Source of the DNA: Propionibacteriaceae bacterium
GTDB lineage: Bacteria; Actinomycetota; Actinomycetes; Propionibacteriales; Propionibacteriaceae
Assembly (NCBI GenBank): GCA_031282235.1
Contig: JAITED010000146.1
Span: forward strand, 1-7,589
Direction: 5' to 3'
Length of the DNA: 7,589 nt
The notes beneath the pieces are model-generated. The model was not told the DNA's origin. It was given only the letters and a program-made list of their open reading frames with translations, and searched no databases. Shown in pieces: positions 1-5,652 of the stretch. The number at the start of each line of letters is the position of its first letter. Position 1 is the first letter of the stretch. The translations under genes and the position numbers were made by a program.

Positions 1-3
1 CTC

Positions 4-30
4 AGGTGATAATGCAAAACATCATCACCT
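4..30. repeat. Imperfect inverted repeat / hairpin at the window edge
   Basis: The arms AGGTGAT (4-10) and ATCACCT (24-30) are perfectly complementary. After one mismatch (A11/C23), ATG (12-14) and CAT (20-22) extend the stem, leaving a 5-nt CAAAA loop. No T-tract follows on either strand, so it does not look like a standard intrinsic terminator. It could be an operator or the end of an RNA structure. The gene it belongs to would lie left of the window. Confidence 0.4.
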
Positions 31-136
31 AAATGACTATCGGCGTAGCGCATACCGGCTCTGGGAGGTCAGGGCTAGCGGCGACCGCTGGTGGTTTGGT
101 GGCAAAGTGCCCAATGGGGGGCGGGGACAGGATACA

Positions 137-335
137 GTGAGTGGCGTGAAGCTGTATCGCTGGCAGAAGGGTTTGGTTGCGGCACTGGCCGTGATGGCGG
201 TGAAATGGGTGTAGTGGCGGTGGCGAAACGGGGGGAGAGCCTGCGATTTCGGAACCCGCTGTGATAACCCGCCCGGAGCAGGTGACTCGTCCGGTGGATG
301 CGTTCATCCCCAGCGCAGTTCGGAGCAGACGATAA
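137..335 (+). pseudogene. N-terminal fragment of a secreted lipoprotein, frameshifted at the lipobox
   Basis: From GTG 137 the frame reads a typical lipoprotein signal: a basic start (VKLYRWQK) and a hydrophobic core (GLVAALAVMAV). It then hits TAG at 212-214. In the next frame, from 210, the sequence reads CSGGGETGGEPAISEPAV and continues to TAA at 333-335. This is the usual Cys plus Gly/Ser tether of a mature lipoprotein. Removing one A from the AAA at 203-205 would join them as ...AVNGC-SGGG, a plausible lipobox. AGGA at 129-132 is a weak, close ribosome site. The first frame is also the frame of the downstream C-terminal part (395-913), so a second shift near 300-330 is needed, probably with loss of a middle segment. 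I infer a decayed gene. A sequencing error or phase-variable A-run would give the same picture. Confidence 0.6.
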
Positions 336-394
336 CCACCGGGCCAACGTCGGCTACAAACCAGGAGCTAGTCCGAGCTTGTCACGACGCGGTT

Positions 395-913
395 ATGAGC
401 ATACGGGTTAATCAGAGCGGCCTGATGCTGCTGATAACTCCAGATGCTTTGCCGGAGGGTGACCCGAGAGTGCCGTTATCCGATTCGCGCTATAAAGTTG
501 TGGCTGAAAAGTGGTCGGCGTGTATGAAGAATTACGGTTTTGACTACGAAACCCCGCTGTACGCATCCAGAGACCACGAGTGGGTTGAGGCCGCAATGGC
601 AGCGGTTCAAGAGACGGCGGGGGGAGTCCCTTTGACGCCCACATCTGGCGTTAGCGCTTATCAGACAGCGGTAGCGGCAGCGGACGTACAGTGCAAACTC
701 GACACCAATCTGGTAGGGATAGCGGTGGCGGTGCAGAGCGCCTATGACCAAATCTATATAGATGCGCACCGGGAGCAGTTAGCGGATTTGCAGCGCGAAA
801 TAGCAGAGTTCCTAAAAGGAAACATCCAAGTGCCGCCCATAACTAACAAACCCCAAGACGCCACCTCCTCCCCTGAACCCTCAACTTTCCCCTACGCCAC
901 CTCCTCCCCGTAG
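395..913 (+). CDS. C-terminal part of an actinobacterial lipoprotein-like protein (probable pseudogene remnant)
   Basis: The 172-residue frame resembles the C-terminal half of Cys-paired actinobacterial lipoproteins of unknown function. It has DPRVPLSDSRYKVVAEKWSACMKNYGFDY-like sequence (short block: EKWSACMKNYGFDY, residues 38-51) with Cys43, then a second block, AADVQCKLDTNLV, with Cys100. A helical stretch (about 108-140) and a Pro/Ser/Thr-rich tail follow. ATG 395 is only the first start codon. The frame is open back to 215, and related-looking sequence (QELVRACHDAV) lies upstream, outside any start. No good ribosome site precedes 395 and no signal peptide is present, so this fragment alone would stay in the cytoplasm. 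With the fragment at 137-335 it makes one broken gene lacking the middle Cys module. Function is unknown. Expression as an independent gene is doubtful. Confidence 0.55.
   Translation: MSIRVNQSGLMLLITPDALPEGDPRVPLSDSRYKVVAEKWSACMKNYGFDYETPLYASRDHEWVEAAMAAVQETAGGVPLTPTSGVSAYQTAVAAADVQCKLDTNLVGIAVAVQSAYDQIYIDAHREQLADLQREIAEFLKGNIQVPPITNKPQDATSSPEPSTFPYATSSP
858..909 (+). repeat. 16-bp direct repeat in the tail of the lipoprotein remnant
   Basis: ACGCCACCTCCTCCCC occurs perfectly at 858-873 and again at 894-909, 36 bp apart. Because 36 is a multiple of three, both copies are read in the same frame and encode DATSSP and YATSSP. It looks like duplication within a Pro/Ser/Thr-rich tail. Confidence 0.6.
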
Positions 914-1010
914 TGTTGCCGTCAGCTATCTCCGCTAAAGCAAGCCGCGTCGAACAAAAACTGATTAGCTCATACAACCAACTTTCCCCTCTTTCGTCGC
1001 CCCCAACTTC

Positions 1011-1079
1011 AGCGAATCGAAAGTAACTATCCCAGCGAATCGAAAGTAATACCTATAGCGAATCGAAAGCGATTGTACG
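1011..1079. repeat. Three tandem 23-bp repeats (iteron-like) upstream of the DUF4143 gene
   Basis: The core AGCGAATCGAAAG begins at 1011, 1034 and 1057, giving an exact 23-bp period. The first two copies share 16 bases (core plus TAA). The third diverges after the core. The 7-10 bases between cores are not conserved. The period is close to two helical turns, so the cores would sit on one face of DNA. The last core ends 32 bp before the ATG at 1102, within the expected promoter or operator region. I infer a protein-binding array, perhaps for autoregulation by the downstream gene. That role is not shown by the sequence. Confidence 0.7.
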
Positions 1080-1101
1080 TAATAACTGCTAGAGTAGCTC
1101 T

Positions 1102-2355
1102 ATGATTCCCTTGTTAGCAAGGCATTTGATGCCGTTTTCTGAGCGGATGCTCACTGTTTTTCCTGTGCTTATAATTCAGGGGGCACGTAGGGTGGGGAAG
1201 TCTACTTTTGCAGCGATGTTGGCTGAGGGGAAACAGCATGTGAGTTACACCCTTGACGACGACGACGTGCGTTCTCAAGCTGTGAATGACCCGCGCACGT
1301 TGGTCACGCAAGCGGGGGACGGGCTTTTGGTTATTGATGAAGTGCAGCGTGCCCCGGAGTTGCTGCTGGCCATTAAAGCTGAAGTTGATAGAAACCCGCA
1401 ACCGGGGAGGTTCGTATTAACTGGCTCATCTGACCTATTGCGATTGCCGCATACGCCGGATTCGCTCGCGGGCCGGGCAGTGACACTGCCGTTATGGGGG
1501 TTATCTGCTGGAGAGTTAGCGGGTGCCCCGGATGATTTTGCCGCTTTTGTGTTGGCTGGGCACGATTGGCACGGTTTCACTACCTCCTGGAGCCGCGATG
1601 ATTACGCCACCGCGCTCTGTTGCGGTTCCTACCCTGAAGCGATGCGCCTTGAGCCAGCGGATCGCAGTGTTTGGTTGCGCAGTTACCTTGACAGGTTACT
1701 ACGCCGTGATGTGCCCAATGTGGGGCGTGCGATTCCAGCTGCTCGGTTACGGACGATGCTGCGGCTCCTAGCGGCGAATCCATCCGGAGAGTTGGTGCTG
1801 GCTAGGTTAGCTGATCAGTTGGCGGTGACCGCTCCTACGGTGCGAGACCACATTGAGTTGCTGGAGGCGATGTATCTAGTCCAATCTCTGCCCCCTTGGA
1901 CGGCAAACCTCACAAAACGCGAAGTTGGGCGCAACAAGACCAGTGTTTGTGATGCCGGTTTAGCGACACAACTCACCCGAGCCACGCCAGCTAAACTCAC
2001 TTCGCCCGCGCTAGCGGAGCACTTTGGTGCGCTTTTGGAGAGTTTTGTCACGATGGAACTGATAAAGCAGCAAACTTGGACAACTGCCCCATTCGAGTTG
2101 TTTCACTTCCGGGACCGCAACGGCCCGGAGGTGGACATCGTGATGGAGTTTGCAGACGGTGAGGTGTTCCTTATCGAGGTTAAAGCCTCCCAAAGCTACC
2201 GCAGCGATTATTTCACCCATATGAAAAAGTTGGCGGCAAGTATTGGCAACCGATGTCTAGGCGGGGTCGTATTAGGCACCGCTCCATACGCTTTTCGCCA
2301 TGCGGATAAGTTTTGGGGGTTACCCATCTCTGCGCTGTGGGAGAGCGTGCCGTAA
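1102..2355 (+). CDS. AAA_14 / DUF4143 family ATP-binding protein
   Basis: This 417-residue protein has the full family architecture. At the N-terminus is an AAA_14-type P-loop ATPase: Walker A GARRVGKST (27-35), Walker B LLVIDE (75-80) followed by VQRAPELL, a sensor-like block GRFVLTGSSDLL (102-113) and SLAGR (121-125). The family motif GSYPE is at 175-179 and YLDRLLRRDV starts at 195. A winged-helix-like segment spans about 222-266. The C-terminal DUF4143 part has EVD (343-345) and EVKAS (359-363), the spacing of a PD-(D/E)xK nuclease-like core. Length is normal for the family and no lesion is visible. The biological role of these proteins is not settled. They are widespread, sporadic accessory genes. 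The gene stands alone, with three 23-bp repeats just upstream and only a weak ribosome site (AGAGTAG) before ATG 1102. Confidence 0.92.
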   Translation: MIPLLARHLMPFSERMLTVFPVLIIQGARRVGKSTFAAMLAEGKQHVSYTLDDDDVRSQAVNDPRTLVTQAGDGLLVIDEVQRAPELLLAIKAEVDRNPQPGRFVLTGSSDLLRLPHTPDSLAGRAVTLPLWGLSAGELAGAPDDFAAFVLAGHDWHGFTTSWSRDDYATALCCGSYPEAMRLEPADRSVWLRSYLDRLLRRDVPNVGRAIPAARLRTMLRLLAANPSGELVLARLADQLAVTAPTVRDHIELLEAMYLVQSLPPWTANLTKREVGRNKTSVCDAGLATQLTRATPAKLTSPALAEHFGALLESFVTMELIKQQTWTTAPFELFHFRDRNGPEVDIVMEFADGEVFLIEVKASQSYRSDYFTHMKKLAASIGNRCLGGVVLGTAPYAFRHADKFWGLPISALWESVP

Positions 2356-2392
2356 TTAGTCTGTTAGCTCAGAGGGGGCTTAACAACTTCCC

Positions 2393-2398
2393 TATAAT
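2393..2398 (+). promoter_or_regulatory. Candidate -10 box for tatD-rsmA
   Basis: TATAAT matches the sigma-70-type consensus exactly and lies 65 bp before the tatD start. No convincing -35 box lies 16-18 bp upstream (the sequence there is CAGAGG) and there is no extended TGn. TTAACA at 2380 is only 7 bp away. Transcription would begin near 2405, giving a leader of about 60 nt. The call rests on the -10 match alone. Confidence 0.45.
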
Positions 2399-2436
2399 AA
2401 CGATGTCTGGGGGAATGGGCGGGATGTTGGAGTTTA

Positions 2437-2455
2437 AGGAAGTAACAGGAAGTAA
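2437..2455 (+). repeat. Short direct repeat in the tatD leader
   Basis: AGGAAGTAA occurs at 2437-2445 and 2447-2455, a 10-bp period. Both copies contain Shine-Dalgarno-like AGGA. The actual ribosome site for tatD is more likely AAGGGG at 2454-2459, four bases before the ATG. The repeat may be incidental. Confidence 0.4.
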
Positions 2456-2463
2456 GGGGTGGA

Positions 2464-3489
2464 ATGGCTGAGTATCAGGATGTGGGAGAGATTAGCGCTC
2501 GGTTGGCGGAGTTGAGCTTGCCGCCGCTGCCTGCGCCGTTGGATGCGGCGGTCATTGATTCGCATACGCATCTGGACGCGACGCTGGAAGTGTCCGGGCT
2601 GCCGGTGGAGTTGAGTTTGGCGGCCGCTGCTGCCGTCGGGGTGACGCGGATGGTTCAGATTGGTTGCGATGTGCCCAGTTCCCGATGGGCGGTGGAGGTG
2701 GCTAGGGCGTATCCGCAAGTGGTGGCGTGTGTCGCCATTCACCCCAACGATGCGGGACGACTAAGCGATACGGCGCTGGACGCGGCTTTAGACGAGATTG
2801 CGGCTTTGGCCGCCGCCCAACCGTATGTGCGCGGTGTGGGCGAGACCGGGATTGATTACTACCGCACTCGTGAGCTTGCGGCGCAGGAGCGGCAACGGCG
2901 CTCTTTCGCGGCTCACATCCGTATCGCTATAGCGCACGATTTGACGCTCGCCATCCACGACCGCGACGCGCACGCCGATATTCTCAAGGTGTGGGATGCT
3001 ACCGGGGCACCAAATCGAGTGGTGATGCACTGTTTCTCCGGCGATGTGGCGTTCGCTCAGGAGTGTTTGGCGCGCGGGGCATGGTTGTCGTTCCCCGGTG
3101 TGATTACGTATAAAGCCAATCAATACCTACGCGATGTGCTCGCCATCACGCCGCGGGAACGGATTCTGGTGGAGACTGACGCGCCGTATCTCACTCCAGT
3201 ACCGGAGCGCGGCAAGCGCAACGCTCCGTATCTGATTCCGCATACACTACGCTTTATGGCCGACGAACTGGGTTTAGCGGAAGCGGAACTTTGCGCGTTG
3301 CTCACTGAGAACGCTGTGGCGGCGTATGGCGGCGAGTGGGGGGAGACGCTGCCGCGCTATACGGCTGCGGAACCTGCCGCGCCGCTGCGCGGGGAACAAG
3401 GGGAACAAGGGGGACAAAGGGAACAAAGGGGACAAGGGGTAAAGGTTGCGAACCCGGAGGGCATTAGCAGTTATGGGGGGATTCGCTGA
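2464..3489 (+). CDS. tatD: TatD family metal-dependent DNase/hydrolase
   Basis: A 341-residue TIM-barrel amidohydrolase-fold protein. Expected metal ligands and family motifs are present in order: DSHTHLD (32-38, His34 and His36), IHP (92-94), GVGETGIDYY (124-133, Glu127), AIHDRDA (163-169, His165), VMHCFSG (187-193, His189) and LVETDAPYL (235-243, Asp239). TatD proteins are cytoplasmic Mg-dependent 3'-5' exonucleases linked to DNA repair and turnover. Despite the name they are not needed for Tat export. The N-terminal 28 residues and the C-terminus beyond about 300 extend past the usual core. The tail carries five tandem triplets (GEQ, GEQ, GGQ, REQ, RGQ; 310-324). ATG 2464 is supported by AAGGGG four bases upstream. 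The stop overlaps the rsmA start by one base (TGATG), which implies translational coupling. Confidence 0.95.
   Translation: MAEYQDVGEISARLAELSLPPLPAPLDAAVIDSHTHLDATLEVSGLPVELSLAAAAAVGVTRMVQIGCDVPSSRWAVEVARAYPQVVACVAIHPNDAGRLSDTALDAALDEIAALAAAQPYVRGVGETGIDYYRTRELAAQERQRRSFAAHIRIAIAHDLTLAIHDRDAHADILKVWDATGAPNRVVMHCFSGDVAFAQECLARGAWLSFPGVITYKANQYLRDVLAITPRERILVETDAPYLTPVPERGKRNAPYLIPHTLRFMADELGLAEAELCALLTENAVAAYGGEWGETLPRYTAAEPAAPLRGEQGEQGGQREQRGQGVKVANPEGISSYGGIR
3391..3435 (+). repeat. Five tandem 9-bp repeats inside the tatD tail
   Basis: Five units related to GGGGAACAA follow without gaps at 3391, 3400, 3409, 3418 and 3427. The first two are identical and the others differ at one or two positions. 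Nine bases keep the frame, so gain or loss of a unit only changes the number of Gly-Glu-Gln-like triplets in a charged, probably disordered tail. Confidence 0.75.
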
Positions 3490-4361
3490 TGGCGTTGCTT
3501 GACCCGCGTACTATCCGGGCGCTGGCCGCCGAGATTGGGTTGCGCCCCAGCAAGCAACGCGGGCAGAACTTCGTACACGACGCGAACACGCTGCGGCGAT
3601 TGGTGGCGTTAGCCGAAGTGAAACCGGCAGATGCGGTGCTAGAAATCGGCCCCGGTTTAGGCTCCCTCACGCTCGCGCTGTTGGAGGCTGGAGCGGACGT
3701 GACCGCTGTCGAAATCGAACCGGCGTTGGCCGAGCTGCTGCCGCGCACCGTCGCCGACCGGTTACCCGAGCGCGCGGAAGGGTTGCGAGTAATCACCGCT
3801 GATGCTTTAGAGATACGTACACTGCCCGACCCGCAACCTACCAAACTGGTCGCCAATCTGCCGTACAACGTCGCAGTTCCGGTGCTGCTGCACGCCCTAA
3901 CCGCGTTCCCAACTATCGTATCTGGCCTAATCATGGTGCAGTTAGAGGTTGCGGAACGTTTGGTAGCAACCCCTGGCTCTAAGGTGTATGGCATACCAAG
4001 CGCCAAGCTGGCGTGGTTCGCCGTCGCCCGTAAAGTCGGTTTAGTGCCCGCTAACGTATTTTGGCCAGTCCCCAACGTTGCCTCCGCGCTAGTAGCTTTT
4101 GAGCGCGTCGCGCCGCCGCCAACCAAAGCCAGCCGCACGCAAGTGTTTTCCCTGATAGATGCCGCCTTTGCGCAACGCCGCAAGATGCTCCGCGGCGCGC
4201 TATCCAGCTGGTACGGTTCAGCGAGCGCCGCCGCAACCTCCCTGCAACAAGCCGGTATCGCCCCCACCGCCCGCGGCGAAACCTTGAGCATAACCGATTT
4301 CGCTCGCCTCGCGGATTATTCATTCCCGCAAAACAATCCCAGTACGGAGCACCACATTTAA
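3489..4361 (+). CDS. rsmA: 16S rRNA (adenine(1518)-N(6)/adenine(1519)-N(6))-dimethyltransferase RsmA
   Basis: A 290-residue class I SAM-dependent methyltransferase of the KsgA/Dim1 family. It dimethylates two adjacent adenines in the 3'-terminal hairpin of 16S rRNA (A1518/A1519 in E. coli numbering) late in 30S assembly. Loss of the reaction gives kasugamycin resistance. Visible motifs are KQRGQNFVHD (22-31), the SAM-binding LEIGPGLGSLT (51-61), the acidic VEIEP (74-78), TADAL (103-107), the catalytic NLPYN (123-127), the FWPVPNV block (191-197) and QRRKMLR (229-235). Where family members often have VDSA after PN, this one has VASA (Ala198). Length is normal. ATG 3489 overlaps the tatD stop by one base and has GGGGGGA (3475-3481) as ribosome site. 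In related genomes ispE usually follows closely. Here about 1.3 kb intervenes. Confidence 0.96.
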   Translation: MALLDPRTIRALAAEIGLRPSKQRGQNFVHDANTLRRLVALAEVKPADAVLEIGPGLGSLTLALLEAGADVTAVEIEPALAELLPRTVADRLPERAEGLRVITADALEIRTLPDPQPTKLVANLPYNVAVPVLLHALTAFPTIVSGLIMVQLEVAERLVATPGSKVYGIPSAKLAWFAVARKVGLVPANVFWPVPNVASALVAFERVAPPPTKASRTQVFSLIDAAFAQRRKMLRGALSSWYGSASAAATSLQQAGIAPTARGETLSITDFARLADYSFPQNNPSTEHHI

Positions 4362-4578
4362 CCGCGACGTAGGGCCGTTCGTGTTTTCTGGTCTGTGGAT
4401 GGCGGTTGAGGGGTTCTCGGCAAAGATTTCTGAATGCTGCGGTCTTACAGCTCTCGTGCTAGCCAAGACCCAAGAAACACTTGAATCGCCAAAACCGAAA
4501 CCCTCCAGACACGCTGGATGAATTCAGTTGTAGGGTTGATAGTGGCTGTAATGGCAGCAGAGTACGCACCCGCGACAT
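4362..4578. other. Spacer between rsmA and the truncated ATPase, with a short coding remnant
   Basis: No intact gene is visible. At its right end, in frame with the next gene and after TAA 4549-4551, the codons read QQSTHPRHVW before the GTG start. This matches the kind of sequence preceding the WENLED block in full-length relatives. One frame over, TLDEFS (about 4511-4528) may be an older piece of the same N-terminal region. I could not recognise the rest of an AlbA_2 domain, a terminator or a promoter. Confidence 0.4.
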
Positions 4579-5481
4579 GTGTGGGAAAATCTTGAAGATG
4601 TTGAGTTTCTATTCAAGCTGGGATGTGTTGGGCGCGCTGAAGATGGTGGGTTGCATCCAACGGCAGCGGGTTTGTTGATGTTTGGTTTTGAGTATGAAAT
4701 TGTTAAAGAGTTCCCTAATTATTTTCTGGATTATCAGGAGCATGATGATGAGTCCACGCGCTGGACTGACCGTGTTATATCGAGTTCTGGTGACTGGAGC
4801 GGCAATATTTTTGATTTCTATTACCGCGTTTATAACAGAGTAGCGCAGGAAGTTAGAACGCCGTTCAAATTGTTAGGTGATACTCGTATTGATGATACGC
4901 CGGTTCATGAAGCGCTTAGGGAAGCGTTGGCGAACTCTTTGATTCATGCCAATTATTACGGGCGGCGCGGCCTTGTAGTACACCGGTATCCTAATCAGAT
5001 AACGTTTGCTAATCCTGGTGGCTTGCGTATCAGTATTGAAGATGCCGTGCTTGGGGGGCTTTCCGACCCGCGTAATGTGACTCTTATAAAGCTGTTTAAT
5101 CTTATTGATATTGGCGAACGGGCAGGTAGTGGTTTGGCTAATATCTACGCTGTTTGGCGTAGTTTGAAGTGGTCTGAGCCGGTTTTGTTGGAGCAGTTTA
5201 ATCCAGATCGGACGGTTTTATCGCTTGCGTTATCGCAACAAAGAAGCGATAAAGTTGCGATAAAAAGTTGCGATAACGGTAGGGGTACGGTAAGCGATGC
5301 GAAAAAACGGGAAATCGTTGATTATTTGAGAGAGTACGGGGTGTGTACTTCGGGCGAGTTAGCTGTTCTTCTTGGTGTGACTCCTGCCCGTGTCAGGGTT
5401 CTTATTGCAGAGTTAGCGGCTGGTGGGCTTGTTGTCGCTGAGGGCGCAAATCGGAATAGAACGTATAGATTGAAAATGTAG
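4579..5481 (+). pseudogene. N-terminally truncated AlbA_2 / HATPase_c_4 / winged-HTH regulator-like ATPase (COG2865 type)
   Basis: The 300-residue frame matches the C-terminal two thirds of the family often annotated as ATP-binding or RecG-like transcriptional regulators. Landmarks are LHPTAAGLLMFG (25-36), FPNYFLDYQE (45-54), RWTDRV (61-66), WSGNIFDFYYRVY (73-85), a GHKL-type N-box DTPVHEALREALANSLIHANY (within 106-126; Glu115, Asn119), FANPGGL (143-149), GGLSDPRN (159-166) and GERAGSGL (179-186). A winged HTH covers about 241-299. The N-terminal Schlafen-like AlbA_2 domain is absent. Homology-like codons run upstream of GTG 4579 to a stop at 4549, so the start is a consequence of truncation. 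It is AT-richer than its neighbours and splits rsmA from ispE, which suggests transfer followed by decay. A residual ATPase/HTH protein could still be made, so this could equally be scored as a short CDS. Natural target unknown. Confidence 0.75.
5217..5277. repeat. Cluster of five TTATCGC/GCGATAA heptamers forming nested inverted repeats
   Basis: TTATCGC lies at 5218-5224 and 5230-5236. Its reverse complement GCGATAA lies at 5246-5252, 5257-5263 and 5270-5276. The heptamers extend into two perfect interleaved inverted repeats: TTTATCGCTT (5217-5226) with AAGCGATAAA (5244-5253), and GTTATCGCAAC (5229-5239) with GTTGCGATAAC (5267-5277). The last two copies also form an imperfect 13-bp tandem repeat (5253-5265 and 5266-5278, 11 of 13 identical). 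The cluster falls in the coding sequence for the linker between the ATPase and HTH domains. Confidence 0.8.
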
Positions 5482-5556
5482 GGCTTAGGGTTATGGGCTG
5501 GTGGTCTCACGGAGTCACTCCTTAAGGGCATCAATAACATTTGGGGGTTGAGAATT

Positions 5557-5621
5557 GTTGCGTGCCGACTTTCGCACACTCCCTACGACCGAAAACAATA
5601 AAAAGGGCTGGGGTGCGCAAC
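5557..5621 (+). other. Possible long-range stem in the region before ispE
   Basis: GTTGCGTGCC (5557-5566) can pair with GGTGCGCAAC (5612-5621) as ten base pairs, two of them G-U, around a 45-nt loop. It lies about 30-95 bases upstream of the ispE start, in the 171-bp gap after the truncated ATPase. No U-tract follows, so it is not a clear terminator. I could not identify a convincing promoter or a known riboswitch in this gap. Confidence 0.25.
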
Positions 5622-5652
5622 TGGTGGGGAAAGTTCGCGTAACGTAATCTCC

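Noticed and set aside
29..347. Minus-strand open frames across the first 350 bp
   Set aside because: They oppose the lipoprotein signal peptide and tether, are Pro/His/Arg-rich, and have no recognisable domain.
1011..1079. CRISPR-like array (three repeats with spacers)
   Set aside because: The cores are only 13-16 bp and the gaps 7-10 bp, far below CRISPR repeat and spacer sizes, and no cas gene is present.
2380..2385. TTAACA as a -35 box
   Set aside because: It lies only 7 bp from the TATAAT box, too close for a sigma-70-type promoter.
2424..2471. 15-codon upstream frame overlapping the tatD start
   Set aside because: It could be a leader peptide, but it has no specific composition or ribosome site and such short frames are common by chance.
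3464..4291. 275-codon open frame on the - strand opposite rsmA
   Set aside because: rsmA has every family motif on the + strand. The opposite frame is low-complexity Ser/Ala/Arg sequence typical of a GC-driven shadow.
5511..5521. GGAG-TCA-CTCC as a terminator after the truncated ATPase
   Set aside because: The stem is four base pairs with a three-base loop and no T-tract follows.
4368..5587. CGTAGGG (4368-4374) and CCCTACG (5581-5587) as terminal inverted repeats of an insertion
   Set aside because: Only 7 bp match and the flanks do not extend. No target duplication or transposase is visible, so chance is the simpler explanation.
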